Source: Sphingobacteriaceae bacterium (GTDB lineage: Bacteria; Bacteroidota; Bacteroidia; B-17B0; Aurantibacillaceae). From it: DNA of 41,040 nt. The stretch covers positions 1-41,040 of the forward strand of contig CANGGP010000027.1 of NCBI GenBank assembly GCA_947453445.1, given 5' to 3'. Positions 16,820-23,734 of this stretch are shown piece by piece (within the stretch, counting starts at the first letter, position 1; every line of letters starts with the position of its first letter). Made by a program: the position numbers and the translations under genes. The notes beneath the pieces were generated by a model. It saw only the letters and a list, made by a program, of their open reading frames with translations. It searched no databases and had not been told where the DNA came from.

Positions 16820-16854
16820 AAGGCTCTCGTTGCATGAACGGGGGCCTTTTCTTT
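16820..16854 (+). terminator. Rho-independent terminator after clpP
   Basis: AAGGCTCTCGTT pairs with AACGGGGGCCTT through 12 base pairs, two of them G-U, around a five-base loop, followed by a T-rich tail. Confidence 0.85.
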
Positions 16855-16858
16855 AAAT

Positions 16859-16890
16859 AATCACAAAATAAAAATTTCAATTTTGTGATT
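16859..16890. repeat. Perfect 11-base inverted repeat overlapping a promoter
   Basis: AATCACAAAAT (16859-16869) and ATTTTGTGATT (16880-16890) are exact reverse complements separated by ten bases. The right arm contains the TTTG (-33) element of the promoter at 16882-16912, the geometry of a repressor operator. Confidence 0.6.
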
Positions 16891-16912
16891 CGAATGCGAA
16901 TAAATATATTTG
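16882..16912 (+). promoter_or_regulatory. Bacteroidota-type promoter for the secreted protein at 16930
   Basis: TTTG (16882-16885), then 19 bases, then TATATTTG (16905-16912): exact matches to both consensus elements at the preferred spacing. Transcription would start near 16919, about ten bases before the ATG at 16930. This is the clearest promoter in the window. Confidence 0.6.
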
Positions 16913-16929
16913 ACTATTGTATAAATAAT

Positions 16930-17541
16930 ATGAAAAAGATTCTCTCGATGATTTTGGTTGGTGCCGGATTTGTAATGGCTGCACAACCCAAGAAAGCCCC
17001 TAAAATGGCTCCGGTTTTAGAAGTAGGTTATTACTTAAATGGTAAAGGTGATACTGTAAAAGGTGAAATTCAAACCAATCCTGAAGACGAATTAAGCATG
17101 TACCATACTTTTGGTTTTAAGCCTGCCAAGGGTGGCAAGGTAATGCCGGTGGATACTAAAAAGGCGAAGGCTTATGCTTACGGTGATAAACAATTTGAAC
17201 GCATCATTTTTGATGGTGTAGAATTGTTTGTTGAAGTGTTGGCAAAAGGTCGATTGAATTTTTATGAAATTCGCGACCATGGTAAAATTGATGGCAATGA
17301 TGCCATTGTAGCTGATTATTTTATTCAAGATAACAGGGCAGAAGGTGAAGATATTGGTTTAAGAGAAGTGAAACGATTGAACCACCGCTTCTATAAAAAA
17401 GATTTAAAACCTTATATGAAAGACCAAATTAATCTTTGGAATGATTTAGACAAATACACTTTTAATAAGCAAGCTGTAACTGCCGCCATTATTGAATTTA
17501 ATAAATTCTACCGCATTGGTGACAGTAAGGATAAAGAATAA
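16930..17541 (+). CDS. Small secreted protein of unknown function
   Basis: A 203-residue protein I do not recognise. Residues 1-18 (MKKILSMILVGAGFVMAA) form a signal peptide. The mature part begins with PKKAPKMAPVLEVGYY and contains GDTVKGEIQTNPED, a pattern seen in Bacteroidota proteins that describe a cell-surface or turnover-like domain, then a basic C-terminal region with aromatic residues. There is no sorting domain, lipobox or membrane helix beyond the signal, so a periplasmic location is likely. The ATG at 16930 is chosen because it starts the signal peptide and lies just after a strong promoter; the frame is open further upstream to 16885. It is transcribed alone, with its own promoter and terminator. 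Confidence 0.75.
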   Translation: MKKILSMILVGAGFVMAAQPKKAPKMAPVLEVGYYLNGKGDTVKGEIQTNPEDELSMYHTFGFKPAKGGKVMPVDTKKAKAYAYGDKQFERIIFDGVELFVEVLAKGRLNFYEIRDHGKIDGNDAIVADYFIQDNRAEGEDIGLREVKRLNHRFYKKDLKPYMKDQINLWNDLDKYTFNKQAVTAAIIEFNKFYRIGDSKDKE

Positions 17542-17559
17542 AAAATTGTTTTAAAATAA

Positions 17560-17590
17560 AAAAGGAAGCCCGAAGAATCGGGCTTTTTTT
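17560..17590. terminator. Bidirectional terminator between convergent genes
   Basis: AGCCCGA (17567-17573) and TCGGGCT (17578-17584) form a perfect stem with a four-base loop. A T run follows on the plus strand and an A-rich run precedes it, which is a T run on the minus strand. It therefore serves both the gene at 16930 and the Omp28-like gene ending at 17589, whose stop codon overlaps the T run. Confidence 0.88.
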
Positions 17591-17882
17591 ATTTGATAAT
17601 GTTGAGTTTTTTGCAGACCAATTTATCTTCCGTTTCAATGATTACCTGGTACATGCCTGTAGGAAATGTGCTTACATCGACACCCATTTTGTTGTTTCCG
17701 GAATCCAAAACTTTTGATTCATCAAACATTAATTGATTCAAAGCATTTAATAAGCGCATATGAACTGTTGCTTGCTTCTTTGATTCCATCAGTACTTCGA
17801 CATAATTTGAACTAGGATTTGGAAATAATTGGATGTTGTCGGCAGTTGATTCACGATTTGTTAAACCAACTTGATTGCTTTG
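17589..17882 (-). repeat. Near-identical duplicated segment, copy A (with 19553-19846)
   Basis: This segment and 19553-19846 align without gaps at an offset of 1964 bases and differ at about five positions by eye. They encode the sorting domains of the two Omp28-like genes. Beyond 17882 the two genes diverge, first at GAGTC versus GTATT. Confidence 0.88.
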
Positions 17883-19541
17883 AGTCAAATTCACATTGTC
17901 GATGTGAAGTAGACCATTAGCAGCTGATACCGTAACAAATTTTATTAAAACCTTAGGCGAGAGGTTAGCGTTTAAATAAAACATTACCTGCTTCCATTCA
18001 GAACCGTTAACAGGATGTGTTGAGGCGTTAGAGAGCTCATAGGTGATTAAGTCGTCACCTGAATTCTCGTAAAGTAAATTCCATGTTTGTCCGCAATCTT
18101 GCGAAAATAATACACGAAGGGTATCTTGGTAATTTTGTGGATTGATATTTACTTTTGCATAAGCATAGTCGAAAGAAAAACTGATGTTATTTGAAGCACC
18201 CGATAAATCAAGTGGAGGTAACAAAAGTTCGTCGACTTGACCTTGAATATTGCTCAAATTCAATTCAGCACAGGAATGGCTATACATAAAACCACCACAG
18301 GATGCATTTTTCGACCAAGTAATTTGTTTTTTCTCGATGTTTAAAATGGTCCACATGTTGGGTGGAAAGTTTCCTTCAAATCCCTCCATGATTACTTTGT
18401 TTTGGTATTGAAGGATATTCATGAAAGTGAAGGAATTGTTTACGACATTTTGTTGAAACTGATTGAAGCCATTTACTTTTGTAAGGGAAACTGAAAATGA
18501 ATGTTTGCCTGCATTTAAAGCAGGTATTGGATAAGTGAAAAAAGCCACAGAGTCAGGCGATAGATTTGTTGCATAAAATTGCTGAGCCTGCGCAATCCCA
18601 TCAATATAAGGAGTGATGTTGATGGAGTTGATCAAATTACTTCCTGTATTCTTAACGCCAAATCTTGTGATTAATGATCCACAAGCGGTTTCAGGAATCA
18701 GAACCGAAACTATTTTGGCGTCGTCAATTATTTTGGCTTTATCACATAAAGCAGTTTGCCAAACTTTTTGAGTACCATCATCTTGAATAAATCCCACAAA
18801 AGCAACTTCGCTTTTGCTCCTTACATAAGCAGGTATTGGACAATTGATGGTAAAGGTTTGAGACTGGCCCGGTGCCCATGTGCTGCTTAATAATGTGCCT
18901 TGTTGTAATGTTGGGAAGGATTTTACAGCCACATTTTCAAAGTCTTTTTGGCCGTTGGTGCCTGGTGGAGTCGTAAAGTGAATTTCTCTTTCAACCATTA
19001 CCAATCTAAAACGTAAAGGTCCTGATGTCGTAAAATTTGCTGAGGCATTTATTGAAACCGTTAAGTTTACTGCACCTTGTGAGCTGTTCCATTCACGTGT
19101 CATGCCTATTGAAAAAGGAGTTGTAAACGATTGGGCTGTTGCAATCACTTGACTGTTTAAATTAACTGCCTGGTCATTGCTAGCGCCAAACAAAGTTTGG
19201 GCTTGTCCATCAATTTTCCCAAAAGGAACATAGGTAATGGGAGGATTGTATCCGTAACCACCTCCTGATATTGATCTATAACGCCAATCACATTCACTGT
19301 TATTTGTTCGGTACAAGGACCATGTATTGCTAGGTGCAGATGGTATGGGGGTTTCCCATTCAATAGAAATTATTTTTGGGGTGTTGGTTGGGCTCGATAA
19401 CAAAGCATACAAAGGCGGGGCTGTTGTGGCGCAAGGTGGACAATTCTCTCCGCAAAAATATTCATACAAACATGTGCGGCTAGATTGTGCGGTAATGTTT
19501 CCAAAAAAAACAAGACCAAGAAAGAATAGTAATTTTCTCAT
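17589..19541 (-). CDS. Omp28-like T9SS cargo protein, downstream copy
   Basis: A 650-residue secreted protein. Residues 1-18 are a signal peptide. Residues about 23-250 resemble Omp28-related outer membrane proteins, with a thioredoxin-type CPPC motif (Cys34, Cys37) in FCGENCPPCATTAPP. A strand-rich region follows (about 285-370). Residues about 385-555 form a jelly-roll of the choice-of-anchor J/MAM kind, with EGFEGNFPPNMW, ISFSFDYAYA and LHIDNVNL. The T9SS type A sorting domain is at 569-650 (LFPNPSS). It is the last of three genes on this strand, 11 bases after its paralogue at 19553. The sorting domain is almost identical to the paralogue's, while the middle differs substantially. Function is unknown; CPPC suggests, but does not prove, thiol chemistry at the cell surface. 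Confidence 0.88.
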   Translation of the reverse strand: MRKLLFFLGLVFFGNITAQSSRTCLYEYFCGENCPPCATTAPPLYALLSSPTNTPKIISIEWETPIPSAPSNTWSLYRTNNSECDWRYRSISGGGYGYNPPITYVPFGKIDGQAQTLFGASNDQAVNLNSQVIATAQSFTTPFSIGMTREWNSSQGAVNLTVSINASANFTTSGPLRFRLVMVEREIHFTTPPGTNGQKDFENVAVKSFPTLQQGTLLSSTWAPGQSQTFTINCPIPAYVRSKSEVAFVGFIQDDGTQKVWQTALCDKAKIIDDAKIVSVLIPETACGSLITRFGVKNTGSNLINSINITPYIDGIAQAQQFYATNLSPDSVAFFTYPIPALNAGKHSFSVSLTKVNGFNQFQQNVVNNSFTFMNILQYQNKVIMEGFEGNFPPNMWTILNIEKKQITWSKNASCGGFMYSHSCAELNLSNIQGQVDELLLPPLDLSGASNNISFSFDYAYAKVNINPQNYQDTLRVLFSQDCGQTWNLLYENSGDDLITYELSNASTHPVNGSEWKQVMFYLNANLSPKVLIKFVTVSAANGLLHIDNVNLTQSNQVGLTNRESTADNIQLFPNPSSNYVEVLMESKKQATVHMRLLNALNQLMFDESKVLDSGNNKMGVDVSTFPTGMYQVIIETEDKLVCKKLNIIK

Positions 19542-19552
19542 GAATCGTTTTT

Positions 19553-19846
19553 TTATTTGATAATGTTGAGCTTTTTGCAGACCAATTTATCTTCTGTTTC
19601 AATGATTACCTGGTACATGCCTGTAGGAAATGTGCTTACATCGACACCCATTTTGTTGTTTCCGGAATCCAAAACTTTTGATTCATCAAACATTGTTTGA
19701 TTCAAGGCATTTAATAAGCGCATATGAACTGTTGCTTGCTTCTTTGATTCCATCAGTACTTCGACATAATTTGAACTAGGATTTGGAAATAATTGGATGT
19801 TGTCGGCAGTTGATTCACGATTTGTTAAACCAACTTGATTGCTTTG
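19553..19846 (-). repeat. Near-identical duplicated segment, copy B (with 17589-17882)
   Basis: Partner of the segment at 17589-17882, covering the end of the upstream Omp28-like gene. The two direct copies could recombine to delete 1964 bases and leave one chimeric gene of normal length. Confidence 0.88.
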
Positions 19847-21505
19847 TATTAAATTCACATTGTCGATGTGAAGTAAACCTTTCGCACCTGAAACCGTTAC
19901 AAATTTCATTAAAACATTTGGCGAGTTAAGACCGTTTAAGTAAAACATTACTTTTTTCCAATCACCATTGTAAATGGGAAGTAAATTACTGTAGGCGAAG
20001 TCGTATGTTATTAAACCGTCACCGGAATTCTCAAATAATAGATTCCATGTTTGCCCACAATCGTCGGAAAATAATACACGAAGGGTATCACTGTAATTTT
20101 GAGAATTGTAATTCACTTTTGTATAGGCATAGTCGAATGAAAAATTGATACTATTTGAGCCACCTGATAAGTCTATAGCCGGTAAGAAAAATTCGTCCAC
20201 TTGGCCTAAAATATTTCTAAAATCCAATTCCGCTGACGAAAGGCTCTTCATGAAGCCGCCACAGGATGCGGTTTTTGACCATGTTATGAATTTTTTCTCA
20301 ACATTCAGTATGTACCAATTGCTCGGTGGGAAATAGCCTTCAAATTCTTCAATAATGGGTTTATTTTGGTAAAGAAAGTTGTTAATAAAAGTATAAGTAT
20401 TGTTCAAGGGATTTGACGGCGATTGACTATGACCATTCACTCGCACTAAGGAGATAGAAAATGTATGTTTTCCCTGCAGCAAATGTGGTAATTGAAATGT
20501 AATTATTTTTGATGAATCAGCCGGTAAATTTGTCCAAAAAAATTGCTGTGCTTGTGCAATGCCATCAATGTAAGGAATAATATTAATTGAACTTATGGTA
20601 TTGTTTCCTGTGTTCTTAATAGTTAAGTTGGCGTTCAATGTTCCACAAGTAGTTTGAGGAATTTGAACAGATACTATTTTAGCATCGTCCATTAATTTCA
20701 CCTTTTCACACAATGCAGTTTGCCAAACTTTTTGAGTACCATCATCTTGAATAAATCCCACAAAGGCCACTTCGCTTTTGCTCCTTACATAAGCAGGTAT
20801 TGGACAATTGATGGTAAAGGTTTGTGATTGACCATTGAACCAGGTACTACTTAATGAAGTGCCTTGTTGAATATTAGGAAAAGATTTAATGGCCACATTC
20901 TCAAAGTCTTTTTGGCCATTGGTGCCGGGTTGAGTAGGAAAGTGTATTTCTCTTTCAATCATCACCAGTCTAAATCGTAAATTACCAACAGCATTAAAGT
21001 TTGCCGAAGCATTAACGTTCACTGTAACGTTTACCGAACTTGCGGTAGAATCCCATGCACGCGACATGTTAATGGAAAATGGGGTTGTATATGATTGCGC
21101 TGTTACGATAATTGAATTGGATAAAAGAGCGGGATGATCACTATAAGCGCCAAATGCGGTTTGTGCTTGCCCATCGATTTTACCATGTGGCACTGAATTA
21201 ATGGGAGGGTAATATCCATATCCACCTCCAGCAATAGATTTCCAACGCCAGTCACTTTCAATTTTATTTGTTTGGTATAATGACCAGGTATTTGTAGGGG
21301 CAGAAGGTATAGGCGTTTCCCATTCAATTGAAATTATTTTTGGGGTGTTGGTTGGGCTTGATAATAATGCATACAAAGGCGGAGCTGTGGTGGCGCAGGG
21401 TGGACAAGTTTCTCCGCAAAAATATTCATACAAACATGTGCGGGTTGATTGTGCATTTAAAATGCCCGATAAAAAAATACTTAAAACGAGGATGTGTTTT
21501 TTCAT
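19553..21505 (-). CDS. Omp28-like T9SS cargo protein, upstream copy
   Basis: A 650-residue paralogue of the gene at 17589, equal in length, with the same domain order: signal peptide (1-18), Omp28-like region with CPPC (Cys34, Cys37), strand-rich region, choice-of-anchor J-type jelly-roll, T9SS type A sorting domain (569-650). Blocks that are identical or nearly so, such as TFTINCPIPAYVRSKSEVAF and the whole C-terminus, alternate with diverged ones, especially residues 285-560. It begins 13 bases after the half-propeller gene at 21519, so three secreted proteins appear to share a transcript. Tandem duplication followed by local gene conversion is the simplest history. Confidence 0.88.
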   Translation of the reverse strand: MKKHILVLSIFLSGILNAQSTRTCLYEYFCGETCPPCATTAPPLYALLSSPTNTPKIISIEWETPIPSAPTNTWSLYQTNKIESDWRWKSIAGGGYGYYPPINSVPHGKIDGQAQTAFGAYSDHPALLSNSIIVTAQSYTTPFSINMSRAWDSTASSVNVTVNVNASANFNAVGNLRFRLVMIEREIHFPTQPGTNGQKDFENVAIKSFPNIQQGTSLSSTWFNGQSQTFTINCPIPAYVRSKSEVAFVGFIQDDGTQKVWQTALCEKVKLMDDAKIVSVQIPQTTCGTLNANLTIKNTGNNTISSINIIPYIDGIAQAQQFFWTNLPADSSKIITFQLPHLLQGKHTFSISLVRVNGHSQSPSNPLNNTYTFINNFLYQNKPIIEEFEGYFPPSNWYILNVEKKFITWSKTASCGGFMKSLSSAELDFRNILGQVDEFFLPAIDLSGGSNSINFSFDYAYTKVNYNSQNYSDTLRVLFSDDCGQTWNLLFENSGDGLITYDFAYSNLLPIYNGDWKKVMFYLNGLNSPNVLMKFVTVSGAKGLLHIDNVNLIQSNQVGLTNRESTADNIQLFPNPSSNYVEVLMESKKQATVHMRLLNALNQTMFDESKVLDSGNNKMGVDVSTFPTGMYQVIIETEDKLVCKKLNIIK

Positions 21506-21518
21506 GGTGTTTTGGGTT

Positions 21519-22118
21519 TTATCGGTTTGATTTAATGGCCTCTAATGGAATATTTTTTTGGGAATTGGTGATCACCAATAGTCCACCGTTGTTTTCAGCT
21601 ACTATCTCCTTTATATTGTTGCAAGGCAAATTCGAGTTGAAGTAAGTGAACATTTTAAAATGATTGTTTTGTTTTTTTAATAATCCATGGTTTGATGTGC
21701 CAATCCAAACCGTCTCATTGTTATCTTCTACAATGCTTGTAATGCGATTATCCGTTAAATCGCTGTTTTCCATGTTAATGGTATACATGTAAAAACCATC
21801 GTAAACAATAATGCCTTGCTCAGTGCCAAACCAAACATGTCCGTTTTTGCGCACACAAATGCTATTAATTGTTGTATTGGGATTTGCTGAAACTGTAGTA
21901 GGAAAGTGTTTTTTCTTGCCGTTTTTATTTTGAATTTTAATGATACCATGATTGGTTCCGATATAAGTGAATTCTTTACCGCGACCAATGCAAGTAATTA
22001 CTTTCGCACCATCGATGGTGTCATTTATTTTGTAATTGGCATTTTGTGCAAAGTTGAACTCTACAACAAATAATAATAGGATTAAATAAATAGAAACAGG
22101 GTTTTGTAATTTTTTCAT
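21519..22118 (-). CDS. Secreted two-component-regulator-propeller (Reg_prop) protein, short
   Basis: A 199-residue protein with a signal peptide (1-24, ending FNFAQ) and three to four Reg_prop-type units: FTYIGTNHGIIKI, HVWFGTEQGIIVYD, TVWIGTSNHGLLKK and a last one ending in GGLLVIT. In most known proteins these repeats form complete sensor propellers in hybrid two-component systems; here there are too few blades for a closed propeller and no transmembrane or kinase part. It also lacks a T9SS sorting domain. It is first in a run with the two Omp28-like genes. It may oligomerise, or be a remnant of a larger gene; no frameshifted continuation is visible downstream. Confidence 0.75.
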   Translation of the reverse strand: MKKLQNPVSIYLILLLFVVEFNFAQNANYKINDTIDGAKVITCIGRGKEFTYIGTNHGIIKIQNKNGKKKHFPTTVSANPNTTINSICVRKNGHVWFGTEQGIIVYDGFYMYTINMENSDLTDNRITSIVEDNNETVWIGTSNHGLLKKQNNHFKMFTYFNSNLPCNNIKEIVAENNGGLLVITNSQKNIPLEAIKSNR

Positions 22119-22144
22119 CGATTTTGGTTTTAATTTGATATTAC

Positions 22145-22174
22145 AAACTACCGTGAAAATAAAAGCCTTTTCAA
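22145..22174 (-). promoter_or_regulatory. Possible promoter of the Reg_prop/Omp28-like run
   Basis: On the minus strand, TTG (22174-22172) is followed after 20 bases by TAGTTTG (22151-22145), one base short of the TAnnTTTG spacing. It lies 27 bases before the ATG at 22118. A short inverted repeat, CTACAT-ATTG-ATGTAG (22175-22190), adjoins the upstream element. Confidence 0.3.
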
Positions 22175-22267
22175 CTACATATTGATGTAGCTATACTCAG
22201 ATACGGATCAAAAATGGAAAATGATGTAGGTTTTTGCCTTCAGAGGGCTTAAATAGCGCCGTCTTGC

Positions 22268-23014
22268 TTATTTTTTTAAGCCGGTTTTCACTTCTTTCCA
22301 TGATACCAGGTCTCTGATTACCACTGAAGCGCAGGTTAAACCAAATGCAGCCGGCAAATAAGAAATGGTACCATAAGCCGATTTTTTGTATTTGCTGCCA
22401 TCGGTATGCATAATAGAATATTTGGCGGGTAATTCGGTGCTGTAAACCGATTTTATGCCTTTGTAGATGTTCATGTAACGGAGCCGTTTGCGCAGGTATT
22501 GGGCCATCGGACAAATGTTTGTTTGTGAAATGTCTACCACTTGTATTTTGGTTGGATCCATTTTGCCGCCCGCACCCATGCTCGAAATAATGCGTTGATT
22601 GTTGTAATATGCAGTTTGAAGTAAATACAGTTTTGGTGAAATGCTGTCGATGGCATCAATCACATAAGAAAATTTCTGGGACATAAACAACTTCATGTCA
22701 TCAGGATTCTTAAAATTTTCAATCACATCCAAATCAATATCAGGATTGATTAATTTTAAACGTTCGCCCATTAACACCGCTTTGTTTTGTCCGTGGGTGC
22801 TGGTTAAGGCTTGTAATTGTCGGTTGCGGTTGGTTGGGTCAACAGTATCGCCATCAATAATGGTCATTTTACCAACACCGCTTCTGCCAATGGCTTCGGC
22901 CGCATAAGAACCAACGCCCCCCAAACCAACAATTAATACATGCGCGTTGTTCAATTTTTCCAATCCCTTTTGACCAATCAAAAGCGCCGTGCGTTCCATC
23001 CAAGCAGTGTCCAT
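22268..23014 (-). CDS. tcdA: tRNA threonylcarbamoyladenosine dehydratase
   Basis: TcdA (formerly CsdL/YgdL) is an E1-like enzyme that uses ATP to cyclise t6A to ct6A at position 37 of ANN-decoding tRNAs. The 248-residue protein opens with WMERTALLIGQKGLEKL, then the nucleotide-binding GLGGVGSYAAE (30-40), DGDTVDPTNRNRQ (54-66) with the conserved NRQ, and SSMGAGGKMDP followed by a CP-containing segment, all of which fit TcdA better than ThiF or MoeB. No zinc-binding CxxC pairs are evident. It follows the TatD gene by five bases, a pairing I recall from other Bacteroidota. Confidence 0.9.
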   Translation of the reverse strand: MDTAWMERTALLIGQKGLEKLNNAHVLIVGLGGVGSYAAEAIGRSGVGKMTIIDGDTVDPTNRNRQLQALTSTHGQNKAVLMGERLKLINPDIDLDVIENFKNPDDMKLFMSQKFSYVIDAIDSISPKLYLLQTAYYNNQRIISSMGAGGKMDPTKIQVVDISQTNICPMAQYLRKRLRYMNIYKGIKSVYSTELPAKYSIMHTDGSKYKKSAYGTISYLPAAFGLTCASVVIRDLVSWKEVKTGLKK

Positions 23015-23019
23015 TTGTA

Positions 23020-23670
23020 TTAAGCTATTTTTAATTTAAACACCTGTTCAAAGTTATGCTGCAATTGCAATTGCAAAAATTCTTCCTCAATGCCCAAAAG
23101 ATCAGCTGCTTTTTTGTAAACGTATTTGATTGATAAATCCGCATCATCTGTTTCTAAAAAGAACTGTTTTCTTCCCACCGATTTAATGGCTTTAGAGGCA
23201 TTGGATTCGTAGTTCAACAAGGCTTTTCCAAATGAAAAATAATAACCATGGTCTACCATCACACGGGCAATGTTTTCGTTGTTATTAAAACCATGTACCA
23301 CCACCGGTACATTGTTATCACTCAAGTTTAAGCAATTGATTAATTCATTAAAGGCCTTCACGCAGTGAATAATTAGGGGCTTCTTTACGCGGTTGGCAAT
23401 TTTAATCTGGGCTTCAAAAGCTTGCACTTGCAAACTAAAATCTACAGTACTCAATTTATCTAAACCACATTCACCAATGGCCAAACAATGGCTTTCGTGT
23501 GCTTTTAATTCAAGCAATCGCAGTTGTTCATCCAAGGTAGATGCCTCAATGTACCAAGGGTGCAGTCCGTATGAATAATGTTTTGTTTGTTCGCTATTTT
23601 CCAATGGAAGATTCACCAATTCAATTTGGGCATCGTATATTTGGCTGTGTGTATGTGTGTTGATAAACAG
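23020..23670 (-). CDS. TatD family metal-dependent hydrolase (non-standard or damaged start)
   Basis: A TatD-type metallohydrolase (reported as a DNase and in D-Tyr-tRNA or RNA turnover). Metal-binding elements are visible: GECGLDK, PLIIHC, VVVHGF and LETDD. The essential N-terminal His-x-His is encoded too, as FINTHTHS at 23667-23644, but upstream of the first usual start codon in frame, a TTG at 23619. Between the in-frame stop near 23697 and 23619 there is no ATG, GTG or TTG. I extend the gene to a CTG at 23670, which would give 216 residues, the family's usual length. Alternatives are another rare start codon, a sequencing error, or a real frameshift in the A/T runs at 23681-23700. It forms an operon with tcdA. 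Confidence 0.8.
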   Translation of the reverse strand: MFINTHTHSQIYDAQIELVNLPLENSEQTKHYSYGLHPWYIEASTLDEQLRLLELKAHESHCLAIGECGLDKLSTVDFSLQVQAFEAQIKIANRVKKPLIIHCVKAFNELINCLNLSDNNVPVVVHGFNNNENIARVMVDHGYYFSFGKALLNYESNASKAIKSVGRKQFFLETDDADLSIKYVYKKAADLLGIEEEFLQLQLQHNFEQVFKLKIA

Positions 23671-23701
23671 AAGCGGAAGCGTTTTATAAAATTTTTAATT
23701 T

Positions 23702-23709
23702 CAAACTTA
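23702..23709 (-). promoter_or_regulatory. Candidate -7 element for tatD-tcdA
   Basis: Minus-strand TAAGTTTG matches TAnnTTTG exactly. A TTG lies 15 bases upstream (23727-23725), shorter than usual. Transcription would begin near 23695, so the mRNA would contain only about 25 bases before a CTG at 23670. This bears on the missing start codon of the TatD gene. Confidence 0.35.
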
Positions 23710-23734
23710 GATAAATAAAAAACCCAATAAGCTT

